From: Chaetoderma sp. LZ-2023a
Lineage: Eukaryota > Mollusca > Caudofoveata > Chaetodermatida > Chaetodermatidae
Direction: 5' to 3'
DNA length: 64,000 nt
Assembly (NCBI GenBank): GCA_034401795.1
Contig: CM067367.1
Coordinates: 80,888,210 to 80,952,209, forward strand
Below are positions 35,755 to 45,099 of the stretch, piece by piece; within the stretch, counting starts at the first letter, position 1, and each line of letters begins with the position of its first letter. The position numbers and the translations under genes were made by a program. The notes below the pieces were generated by a model. The model was not told where the DNA came from and searched no databases. It saw nothing but the letters and a program-made list of their open reading frames with translations.

Positions 35755-36165
35755 TTAACCACTCTTGGGTCGTCAGCGCCTCAAAGCGCTCAAAATACTA
35801 CTTGATATATCAATTAAACATTTTGATGGTCAATATTTTTCAAGATATTTTAATTTTAGAAGACAATTTTTTTGTGAATTTACAACTGATTTTTTTTTCG
35901 CCGGCTTGACCATTAAAGGGGTAATTTTAAAGAAAGTCACAGTGTTTTACTCAGCCACTGTCCATATGCAGCCCGAAAGAAGAGTATTCTTGAAGATTTA
36001 CCAATAGAATGACTGGCACGGTTACCGAGCCAGTCATTATAGTGGTAAATTTTCAAAAATACCCTTCTCTAGGCCTTTTAAATAGCCATGCCTGAGGACC
36101 ATTGCAGCGTTGGTTTTTTGGTCAGTGTGGCCATTAAAGGGTTAATTTGACACAAGAGGGATTAA
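35755..36165. mobile_element. piggyBac-like MITE (family B), long form 411 bp
   Basis: TTAACCACTCTTGGGTCGTC at the left end (from 35755) and TTGACACAAGAGGGATTAA at the right (to 36165), with TTAA on both sides. CAGCGCCTCAAAGCGCT just inside the left end is identical to the matching place in the 1134-1538 copy. The hairpin lies at about 35970-36070. Confidence 0.7.
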
Positions 36166-36286
36166 GCGCGCCGTCATTGAAATGGTGATGTTTAAGTGGA
36201 ACACTGGTAGTGGTGAATGGTAGGCGTGGTGTTGTTTGTGACAGTAGCGGTGGTGGCCGAATTAAGATATTCTTTCGGCTGTAACA

Positions 36287-37884
36287 GTAGTATAGGGGGG
36301 TTCTGTGCGTCATTGTTCTTATCGTTGGAATGTGGTTTTAACCAATCAAAACGCTCCATTTCAGTCGCTATTGTTTGGAGAACAATGGCGACTATAACGA
36401 CACGCATTCTAGAGAACAATGACGCACAGAACGCCACGTTTTCTCGATAACAATGACGCACAGCCGCACACGTATTTGAGATTCTGCAACACCATGGAAT
36501 GTTCTATTATTTTGAAATAGTTAACCCTTAAAAGTTTAAAAGTTGTCTATTTTACGTGTTAACGTAGTGGTGGCGCTCCCCCCTCCGTGGTTATCTACCG
36601 TTGTAAAAATAATAGAGTTTAAGAGTGATAATAGTAAAATAGTAGAGAGTGGTAATAGTAAAATAATAGAGTTTAAGAGGTGGTCTGATAATGGAGGTCG
36701 TAGGAGTATGATGTTGAGGATGTATGAGGAATTACGATATTTATGTATATTTAGAAAATAATTTGACTGTTTCGTCGCTAACGTTATTAGTAAACTGTAG
36801 AATATTTAGAGACTGCATGTAAGCTGTTACTGTCTTATTAAGAAACAGCTACCAGACAGATTAGCAACAAAATAGTAAAAATAATCTTGTATTAATGGTA
36901 TGTTCGGATGGAATGGTAACCAAGACATGGTGGTGATGGATTGGATTGTATCCTGGGTTAAAAAAAGTTAACCCTTTCACCGATGAATATATGTCTCATT
37001 TTCATCGATACCATACAGGAAAACTGTTTAATATTTTGAAAATAATTTGACTGCCTGTGTCAGTTGAGGTGGAATGTTATAGTATTCCTCCTCAGTTGAT
37101 ATTGCTGGATGATTATGAGGGCGATGCTAGCGTACTTGTTTACAAGGTATGCATGATGTACGAATATTTTGATAATTTGTTGCTGAATATTTTGATAATT
37201 TGAGTTGTAGCTGAATATTTTCATAATTGGTTGCTGAGTATTATGATAAATGGTTGCTGAATATTTTGGATAGTTGCTGAATAAATTGATTGGTTACTGA
37301 ATATTTTGAAAACGATTTTACTGTGTAAATTTTAATTTCTTATTAGGCGATGTCAGGTAAGAGAGAGGTGGGCTTATAACGGAGGTTGAAGGAGGAGGGA
37401 GGAATGCTATCTTCGACACCCTCTGCTAGGGATTGTTCTCCGCGCATGAGCGCCTTTATTCACCTGGTGGTCCTATAAGAAAATGCATAAAGGTGGTCGC
37501 TCAAAGCAGTGTCACGAGGGATGAGGAGGATGGCTGACGTATGCTAGCGTATTCGCCGAGGCAAAGTCTTGCGCGATATCTCTGTACGAATATTTTGAAA
37601 ATAATTGATTGTAAGCCGATGGTGGTTTAGTCACCATTAACCTCCTCCTTGGTTTAAGTCATTTTAAAAATGCAATTATTAAATTTTCAAAATTGTTATG
37701 GAAATGGTCATCGTTGACGATCGATGTTGTATAATATTATATAGATAGTTTTATCTACCATATTTATGTCTTTAAAGCGTCAATCATTTAATTATTAAAA
37801 TTTTAAAAATATGAACAAACTCCCAGTCATTTAATTTTCAAAAAAAATCAGGGCGTTGCGTTACACGTGTTATAGTGATCTACG

Positions 37885-37927
<43 letters not shown>

Positions 37928-38235
37928 TATACAATTGTATCTTGCGTATTTAAGGCGATTCTTTAAAGTTGAAGTCATTTAATTATTAAAATTTCAAAAA
38001 TTGAGCACAATGTGTTCCCCAGTCATTTAATTTTCAAAAATCAGACACGTACACAGTAATTTTTCATACGCTATTATATAGATAGTGTTATCTATCGTAT
38101 TTATGTCTTTAAAATGGCAGTCATTTAATTATAACATTTTCAAAAATATGAACAAAATGCGTTCCTAGTCAATGGCAATGCATTAATAGACCACGAACAA
38201 TAGCGTACAGATGCCCATTTAGAACAGTAGCGTCC
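36287..38235 (+). repeat. Left terminal inverted repeat
   Basis: Pairs with 44745-46614. Landmarks in order: GCGTCATTGTTCT blocks (several, also inverted), TTAACACGTAAAATAG-type text, TTAAGAGTGATAATAGTAAA short tandem repeats, ATGGAATGGTAACCAAGACA, a TTGCTGAATATTTTGATAA tandem block (37165-37300), (AT)n (37886-37933), and GTCATTTAATTATTAAA repeats. Frames in it occur mirrored in the right copy and are not coding. Confidence 0.85.
37886..37933. repeat. (AT)n in left inverted repeat
   Basis: Dinucleotide run mirrored by 45041-45098 in the right arm; the two differ in length. Confidence 0.9.
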
Positions 38236-38308
38236 ATCAACCACTGTTGATCGATCAGAATGTGTTCTTGCGTATGCATGTGTGAAGAGGGTTGTCATGT
38301 GTAAAAAC

Positions 38309-38314
38309 TTTATT
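38309..38314 (-). terminator. AATAAA polyadenylation signal for the 105-codon gene
   Basis: TTTATT on the plus strand reads AATAAA on the minus strand, 87 bases past the stop codon at 38401. Position and sense suit 3'-end formation for that gene. Confidence 0.5.
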
Positions 38315-38400
38315 ACATTATTTAATTTTTTTGAACTGATAAAGAGTTCTCTTTCGAATGATTTGTGGGCCCTGAAAAGGGCCATGTTTTGAGATAGGTC

Positions 38401-38718
38401 TCAGTCTTCGCAGATCCGCACAGGCGTGGTTGTCAGTTTGGTAACAAACTGCATCATGTTTGCTTTTTGTATATCAGTCGGAGTATCACCGATTACAGGA
38501 CACCCATGCGGATACTGTTTGATTGGTAATAGACAATAGCACTCCTTGCAGGTGTACACCATCTCTTTAGGTTCTGTTTTCTTGATCATATGCCTACAAA
38601 CCCTCTCGTGTTTCGACTGTCGGCATATGGTGTCGCAGATGTCGATGGAACACCAACGACATCGCACATACCAAGTGTCTGATCCGTCAAAGTTTGTACT
38701 GCTGGCCATTTTAGCCAA
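38401..38718 (-). CDS. Cys/His-rich protein, 105 aa, unrecognised
   Basis: An uninterrupted 105-codon frame beginning MAKMASST. It has two clusters of metal-binding residues: CRWCSIDICDTICRQSKH with a following VCRH (about residues 20-43), and CKECYCLLPIKQYPHGC (about 56-72). Spacing suggests one or two zinc-binding folds, possibly a degenerate C2H2-like finger followed by a CxxC pair, but it matches no family I can name. It is preceded by a TATA-bearing cassette (38791-38930) and followed by AATAAA, both placed as expected for an expressed single-exon gene inside the large TIR element. The frame is free of low-complexity bias, unlike most open frames here. It could be a regulator carried by the element. 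Confidence 0.55.
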   Translation of the reverse strand: MAKMASSTNFDGSDTWYVRCRWCSIDICDTICRQSKHERVCRHMIKKTEPKEMVYTCKECYCLLPIKQYPHGCPVIGDTPTDIQKANMMQFVTKLTTTPVRICED

Positions 38719-39155
38719 ATGTACATTAACATTTACATTTATACCACATCGCTCTACTACAAATAAAATATAAGGAATATCACGTGAGATGAAATCTGAC
38801 TGCCTAAGGCAACCTAACTAATCTGCAGTTACACATCCAACCACTTTGCGATGTTTAAACTGGAATGAGAAAATGGATTGAATTTGTACCGTTTATAGGA
38901 ATATATGTACTGCGGCCGCAAATCCGCAACATGAGCCCGCAAATCCTCAACACGCACCCACATGCTTCCGCACATGTACGCATGCATTTTGGCGTGTATG
39001 CGTATTCAGGCATGTACATATAGTTGTTGCCATCCACAACACATGCCCGCAAATCCGCAACACATTTATGCCGAATGTACATTAACATTTACATTTATAC
39101 TACATCACTCTACAACAAAAAAAAAATGTAAGGAATATCAAGTGAGATGACTATC
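38706..39155. repeat. Tandem duplication around minisatellite
   Basis: A segment of about 90 bp beginning AATGTACATTAACATTTACA and ending near GGAATATCACGTGAGATGA (38717-38792) recurs at 39073-39151 (AATGTACATTAACATTTACA to ATATCAAGTGAGATGA). Between them lies the promoter cassette and a short block of CGCAAATCCGCAAC minisatellite (38918-39062). Confidence 0.75.
38791..38930 (-). promoter_or_regulatory. Promoter cassette, copy 1 (TATA)
   Basis: On the minus strand: GCGGCCGCAGTACATATATT, then CCTATAAACGGTAC (TATAAA, plus-strand 38892-38897), then TTTAAACATCGCAAAGTGG and GTAACTGCAGATT. The same order occurs at 41312-41440 upstream of the zinc-finger gene. The TATA box lies about 174 bases before the ATG at 38718. 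Confidence 0.6.
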
Positions 39156-40200
39156 ATCCTATCAAAAACTGTCACGCACTGGCCTCCATATAATGACACG
39201 TACATGCAGGCGAAAATCTTGGATATGTTCACGGGCTAGACGCGATGGATCAGTTTGTTAAATGGTGCGCATACAAATCTGTGTGCGTTAAAAAAGTATC
39301 CAGGGAAATATGTTTTCTCTGACCACCTGGTTATTGGGCATAAAGCTTCTATGATTCGCTTTTAATCTTTCAATTTGTATGCAAACGCGTTAACCTTCAT
39401 CTAAAACCCTCAAACATGAAACTAAGCAGCTTCCTACCAGTCATTTAATTTTTTTTGTAAAAGAGAGCATAGTACGTCTCTATGTGGGTAATATATAGCT
39501 AAGCCAAGCGATGTTGTATGCATAATATTATATAGATAATAATCATGCATCTCGTATTCAAGGAGTGGTCTTTAAAGCGACAGTCATTTAATTATTACAT
39601 TTTTTAAATTGTTATAAAAATGCTGGGAGCAATGTCCACCGTCATCATCGTTGACGAATAATGACGAGCACCCTTGTATCGTTTAACGTATTAGGTGGTC
39701 GATGCAGTCCCTCGTGGTTGTAGTAAAAAGGTATTTTGAAACTAATCGGAATTGTGGCTTCCTATGTCAAATTGTCGCATTGAACAGCACTTTTTTAAGA
39801 GTTTGTGCGCACGAAGGCAATAGTGCGAATTGTAGCTTCCTATGTCAAATTAGGCACGAGGGATGAGGTATACTAGCATACTTGTTTACAAGGCCGGCAA
39901 TGTGCATTGTACGAATATTTTGAAAAAAATTGGACTGCGCTGTTAGAAACAACTTTCTATCAAATCATTTCCATGATAGTTAGTGAATATTTTGAAAATA
40001 ATTTGACTGTCTGCATCAACTTTTGCTCAAATCGTTTCCATAATATTTTGCAAGGAAGTAGATCCCTGGTATGTCTGAAACACCTCGCCAGTCAGCCAGT
40101 TAAAGGTAATAAAACTAGGAAAAATTACCATGTCCGGGTACACACAGTATGAATGCCTTATGAGTACCTAGTCAATGAGACCCCCGACAACAAAATAATA
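39156..40200. other. Relics of inverted-repeat sequence; possible coding remnant
   Basis: 39420-39610 and 39840-40060 are diverged copies of blocks from the element's inverted repeats (GTCATTTAATTATTACAT; GAATATTTTGAAAATAATTT). At 39155-39370 the minus strand gives two frames joined by one TAG, with text such as EKTYFPGYFFNAHRFVCAPF and then ISKIFACMYVSLYGGQC. Its amino-acid composition looks protein-like, but it is too short to assign. Confidence 0.35.
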
Positions 40201-40533
40201 TAGTTGGCTAACCATTGTCTAGACATTGCGGCCACAACCACCTACTACCAGTACCGACCATCACCTTCACCACCACCATCACCACCACCATCACCACCAT
40301 CACCATCCCTCTATAACCACCAGCACCACTACCCACTAAGCACCAACACCCACCACCAAGTATTAACCCCCCGCCCCACCATCATCCACCCCAACACCTA
40401 TTTCCACCAACTGCCAACCCCACCGCCACCAGCACCAACAGCATCAGCACTCCGATTTGTATATCGAGGGATGTGGGGGACCTGGCTGGGCAGCTACAAT
40501 CATCAAATCAACATGCGCATAAAGAACCAATGT

Positions 40534-40539
40534 TTTATT
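40534..40539 (-). terminator. AATAAA polyadenylation signal for the C2H2 gene
   Basis: AATAAA on the minus strand, 115 bases past the stop at 40654, in the right sense for the zinc-finger gene. Confidence 0.5.
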
Positions 40540-40653
40540 TGTATCCATTATTTTTACATTGAAGTAAATAGTTCATATGATAAAACGTATAGTTGCTGTA
40601 GTATAAACAAATAGTCAATGTTATGGAGATCCATTTTATCGATGACTGATTCC

Positions 40654-41260
40654 TTATGGATCTGATCTATCACTGTCAGAATCATCATCATTATCCTCAG
40701 CATCTAGATGGTTCCTTATGTACTTCTTGATCAGAAACTTTCTTTTTCGAAAAGCTGAGAAGACTGCTTCATCATATGCGTACCCCTCGTCGGTAAAATC
40801 TGTAATTTCCTGACGAATTATTTTAATGAGCGTAGAGTTCTGTAATCTTCTCCAAAGGAACATTATATCTATACACTTTGTAACTAAAGCATCAGCATAT
40901 ACGGAAATAGGCACATTGCCTACACCATTTGGGTCTGTGTCCACTATGCCATCCTCATCATCTAAACCTGATTGTTCATCATCTAAGACCTGCTTAATAT
41001 TTTGGAATATGGTAAAGAGTTCCTATGGCTTCTTTTTCATCTTCACCTTCATCTTCACTCTCAGATTCTGCTGAGTCATTACCGGCTTCACTCTCCGACT
41101 CTGCTGGCTCATCATCTTCAGTCTTCATCTCTGTCATTTCTTCATCTTCACTGTCTAGATTTTTGCTATCTTCATCGTTATGGAATCGGATCTTATGCCG
41201 CTTCAGGTCATTTGACCTATTAAAAGTTGAACCACATTCAAAACATTTATGTCTCGGCAT
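40654..41260 (-). pseudogene. C2H2 zinc-finger protein with acidic linker, one frameshift
   Basis: Starts MPRHKCFECGSTFNRSNDLK with a classical C2H2 finger (Cys6, Cys9, His22, His27), so probably nucleic-acid binding. A linker of about 60 residues is almost all Asp/Glu/Ser. Near 41018 coding must shift by one base: the first frame ends at 40994, and the second (ELFTIFQNIKQVL onwards, open from just after 41018 to 40654) continues without a stop. Its C-terminus has CIDIMFLWRRL and a basic segment AFRKRKFLIKKYI, ending in an acidic tail; total near 200 residues. Finger, acidic linker, and C-terminal 'A..KRK.L...' helix is a layout I associate with multicopy C2H2 proteins of marine invertebrates, some near Polinton-like elements (from memory, uncertain). 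The break could be an assembly error. Confidence 0.6.
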
Positions 41261-41311
41261 ATTGATTATAGGATAAATCTAGCAAGTATTCTAGTTACAA
41301 GGTTCTTCAAA

Positions 41312-41440
41312 GAAATCTGACTGCCCAACTACTCTGCAGTTACACGTCCATCCACTTTGTGATGTTTAAACTGGAATGAGAAAAGGGATTGAATTTGTAC
41401 CATTTATAGGATTATATGTACTGCGGCCGCAAATCCGCAA
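41312..41440 (-). promoter_or_regulatory. Promoter cassette, copy 2 (TATA)
   Basis: Minus-strand CCTATAAATGGTAC (TATAAA, plus-strand 41403-41408) with the same neighbours as copy 1: GCGGCCGCAGTACATATAAT upstream, CATCACAAAGTGGATGG and GTAACTGCAGAGT downstream. The ATG of the zinc-finger gene (41260) is about 145 bases from the TATA box. Confidence 0.6.
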
Positions 41441-42420
41441 TACGCACCTGCAAATCCACAACACGCGCCCGCAATACGCATCATGCGCTCGCAATCAGCA
41501 ACATATGCCCGCAAATCCGCAAATGCGGCCCACATGCGGCCGCACATGTATGCATGCATTTTGGTGTGTATGCATGTTCAGGCATCTACATACACTTGGT
41601 GCCATCCACAACACACACCCGCAAATCCGCATCATGCGCCCGCAAATCCGCAACATATGCCCGCAAATCCGCATCATGCACCCGCAATCCGCAACATATG
41701 CCTGCAATCTGCATCATGCACCCGCAGTCCGCAACATACGCCCGCAAATCCGCAAATGCTGCCTGCAAGCGGCCACACATGTATGCATGCATTTTGACGT
41801 GTCTGCATGTTCAGGCATGTACATACACTTGTTGCCATCCGCAACACACACCCGCAAATCTGCATCATGCGCCCGCAAATACGCAAACTATGCCCGCAAA
41901 TCCGCATCATGCGCCCGCAATACGCATCATGCGCTCGCAATCCGCAACCTACGCCCGCAAATCCGCAAATGCATCCCACATGCGGCCGCACATGTATGCA
42001 TGCATTTTGGCATGTATGCACGTTCAGGCATGTACATACACTTGGTGCCATCCACAACACACCCCCGCAAATCCGCATCATGCGTCCACAAATCCGCAAC
42101 ATATGCCCGCAAATCCGCAACATACGCCTGCAATCTGCATCATGCACCCGCAGTCCGCAACATACGCCCGCAAATCCGCAAATGCGGCCTGCAAGCGGCC
42201 GCACATGTATGCATGCATTTTGACGTGCATGCATGTTCAGGCATGTACATACACTTGGTGCCATCCGCAACACACACCCGCAAATCTGCATCATGCGCCC
42301 GCAAATACGCAACATATGCCCGCAAATCTGCATCATGCGCCCGCAATCCACAACATACGCCCGCAAATTCACAACATGCGGACCGCATGCGTTCGCACAT
42401 GTACGTATACATTTTAGCCA
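41425..42420. repeat. GC-rich minisatellite with about 213-bp higher-order unit
   Basis: Basic units of 20-21 bases of the type CCCGCAAATCCGCAACATA are grouped into larger units. Each larger unit closes with GCGGCCGCACATGTATGCAT and GTTCAGGCATGTACATACAC then TTGGTGCCATCC. The closing block recurs at about 41541, 41774, 41987, 42200 and 42393 (spacing 233, 213, 213 and 193). Long frames open on both strands come from the low stop-codon content of the unit; I do not call them genes. Confidence 0.9.
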
Positions 42421-42479
42421 GCAGAGCCAGTCATTCCGATGAAAAATTTTCAAAAAGTCTTCTGGCGCATGCATGCGCA

Positions 42480-43365
42480 CACCGTGGCACGCACGCACCT
42501 ACCCACAAGGGCACAATGTATAACTAGCAGTATCGCATATTAGCATGTGTACATACGAGCGTGACCTATATTAAACCCTCATGACAATACCCTCTCCAAC
42601 CCATATACCATTTTTCAGACACCGCGCTCTCACACATTACGACCACAATGTCTAGACAAATGGATAGCTGTCACAGTCAGTCATTCCGATGATAAATTTC
42701 CAAAGATAGTCTTCTCTAGGGCTGCAAGTATGAATATGAAGAAATTCACTATGGGTTGTTGGTGGGTGGGTGTTGGTGGTGGGGTTAATGCCTGGTGTTG
42801 GGTGTAGGTCGTAGGGTTGCACGCTCGCACCTATGCACAGGGGCACAACATATAACTAGCAGTATCGCGTATTAGCATGTGTGCATACGAGCGAGGCATA
42901 CGAGCGAGACCTTTATTAAATCCTCATTGACATACCCTCTCCAACCTATATGCCATTTTTTTTTCAAACACAGAGCTCTCACACATTCCGACCACAATGT
43001 CTAGATAAATGGATACCTGTCAGAGTCAGTCATTCCGGTTTTAAATTTTCAAAAATAGTCTTCTTTAAGGATGCAAGTATGAATATGAAGAAATTCGCTA
43101 TGGGTTGGCGGGTGCATGGGTGGTGGTGTTGGTGGGGTTAATGCATGGTGTTGGGTGTATGTCATAGTGGTGGTGGTGGTGGGTGTTGGTGATGATGATG
43201 GTGGATGGTGGGGGGGGGTGTGTGTTTGCCGGTGCAATGTCTGGACAAATGGATAGCATGCAGTGCCAGTCATACCGATGATAAATTTTCAAAAATAGTC
43301 TTCTCTTGTACTATGATGACGAAAATGGACATTTTCTTGAAGAAATTCGAGGGTTAAAGGGTTAA
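42480..43365. repeat. Tandem 332-bp units containing family B arm
   Basis: AGTATCGCATATTAGCATGT (42529) recurs at 42861. Each unit runs through CTCTCCAACC, CACACATT.CGACCACAATG, TCTAGA.AAATGGATA, a family B half hairpin (CAGTCATTCCG to TAGTCTTCT) and GAATATGAAGAAATTC, then a GGT-rich block. A third, partial unit starts at about 43241 and ends with GAGGGTTAAAGGGTTAA (43349-43365), a family B terminus. Confidence 0.75.
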
Positions 43366-43985
43366 GAGAGTCTATAGCGCCCATGTAATGGTGTAACATG
43401 AGGTGGTCGTTTAGGGCAGGACTGAATTATATAGTAAAACATGGTTATAACGTATCACTGCTCTGTAGCCAAAAGGATATATTTATATTTGTAGTAAACG
43501 ACCATCTATGATTATGCTACTACGCTTGTACTGTTGCTCTTAATTGTCGTATCTTTAAGCATCGGTAAACAACAATAGCCGGTGAGCGGGTGCAGGCGTT
43601 ATTATCGATTTTTTGCAAACTCTTGGCGAGGACATTGTAATATCCTGTTCTTAGAACGAGACGTGAGGTACTAACACGTTCTTTCATTATTAACACATGA
43701 CATGTTTGTATCTCGATTCAAGATTGATCTCACGGCTATTCAAGACGTATGGATAAATTAAAACCATACGCACCAAATAATCTTTTTAGCATAAGTACGC
43801 TCGACATACAATTCTATAAACACACGGAACCCCTCAGAGACATAATGACCACATTTTAACCATCGTGCAACATCTAAAACGACTGATGTTATTGAAATAT
43901 TAAGTATTTAAAAACAATTTGTGCGTAATGACGTTTATAAATCAATACGTCTTCAAAATATTCAACAAAAATAGTTTACTAATAA
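43366..43985. other. Unrecognised interior of large element
   Basis: Not repeated elsewhere in the window as far as I can see. It holds a 36-codon plus-strand frame at 43749-43859 beginning MDKLKPYAPNNLF. There is no start-context or family evidence for it, so I do not call it a gene. Confidence 0.35.
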
Positions 43986-44744
43986 ATTAAAGTTAGCAAC
44001 GTCAAATTAATTTCAAAATATTCAACAGTTTTCATGTATGGTAGCGATGAAAATGAGATATGGGGAATTCATTGGTGAAAGGGTCAACTTTTTTTAACCC
44101 GTGATACAATCCAATGAATCCATCACCACCAAGTCTTGGTTACCATTCCAACCGAACATACCATTAATACAAGATTATTTTTAATATTTTGCTACTAATC
44201 TGTCTAGTAGCTGTTGCTTAATACGACACTAACAGCTTACAGACAAATTAGTCTCTAAATATTCTACAAAATAGTTTACTAATAAATTAACGTTATCGCC
44301 GAAACAGTCAAATTATTTTCAAAATATTCAACAGCTTTCCTGTATGGTATCGATGAAAATGAGATATGGGGAATTCATCGGTGAAAGGGTTAACTTTTTT
44401 AACCCATGATACAATCCAATGAATCCATCACCACCAAGTCTTGGTTACCATTCCATCCGAACACTACATACCATTAATACAAGATTATTTTTAATATTTT
44501 GTTACTAATCTGTCTGGTAGCTGTTGCTTACTAAGACACTAACAGCTTACAGACAAATTAGTCTCTAAATATTCTACAAAATAGTTTACTAATAACGTTG
44601 GCGACGAAACAGTCAAATTATTTTCAAAATAAACATCAATATCCTACCGTAATTCCTCATACATCCTCAACCTCATACTCCTACGACCTGCATTATCAGA
44701 CCACCTCTTAAACTCTATTATTTTACTATTATCAATACCAACGC
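43985..44744. repeat. Two extra tandem copies of an inverted-repeat module
   Basis: A module of about 310 bases (TTTCAAAATATTCAACAG, GATATGGGGAATTCAT, TAACTTTTTTTAACCC, ACCACCAAGTCTTGGTTACC, TACTAATCTGTCT, CTCTAAATATTCTACA) occurs at about 43988-44290 and again at 44290-44640. Single copies sit in the right inverted repeat (45846-46145) and, reversed, in the left one. The left side of the element has no extra copies. Confidence 0.8.
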
Positions 44745-45035
44745 TACTGTTCTAAATGGGCATCTGTACGCTATTGTTCGTGGTCGATTAATGCATTGCC
44801 ATTGACCAGGAATGCATTTTGCTCATATTTTTGAAAAATCAATAATTAAATGACTGCCATTTTAGAGACATAAATACGATAGATAACACTATCTATATAA
44901 TAGCATAGGAAAAATTACTGTGTACGTGTCTGATTTTTGACAATTAAATGACTGGGGAACACAGTTTGCTCATTTTTTGAAACTTTAATAATTAAATGAC
45001 TTCAACTTTAAAGAATCGCCTTAAATACGTAAGAT

Positions 45036-45099
<64 letters not shown>

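Noticed and set aside
36192-36461. Two overlapping frames of about 80 codons
   Set aside because: Located at the border and inside the inverted repeat of the large element; no domain.
40204-40614. 136-codon Pro-rich plus-strand frame
   Set aside because: Built on CACCAT/CACC repeats and antisense to the 3' end of the zinc-finger gene.
43749-43859. 36-codon frame beginning MDKLKPYAPNNLF
   Set aside because: No supporting family, regulatory signal or codon evidence; noted only within the interior region.
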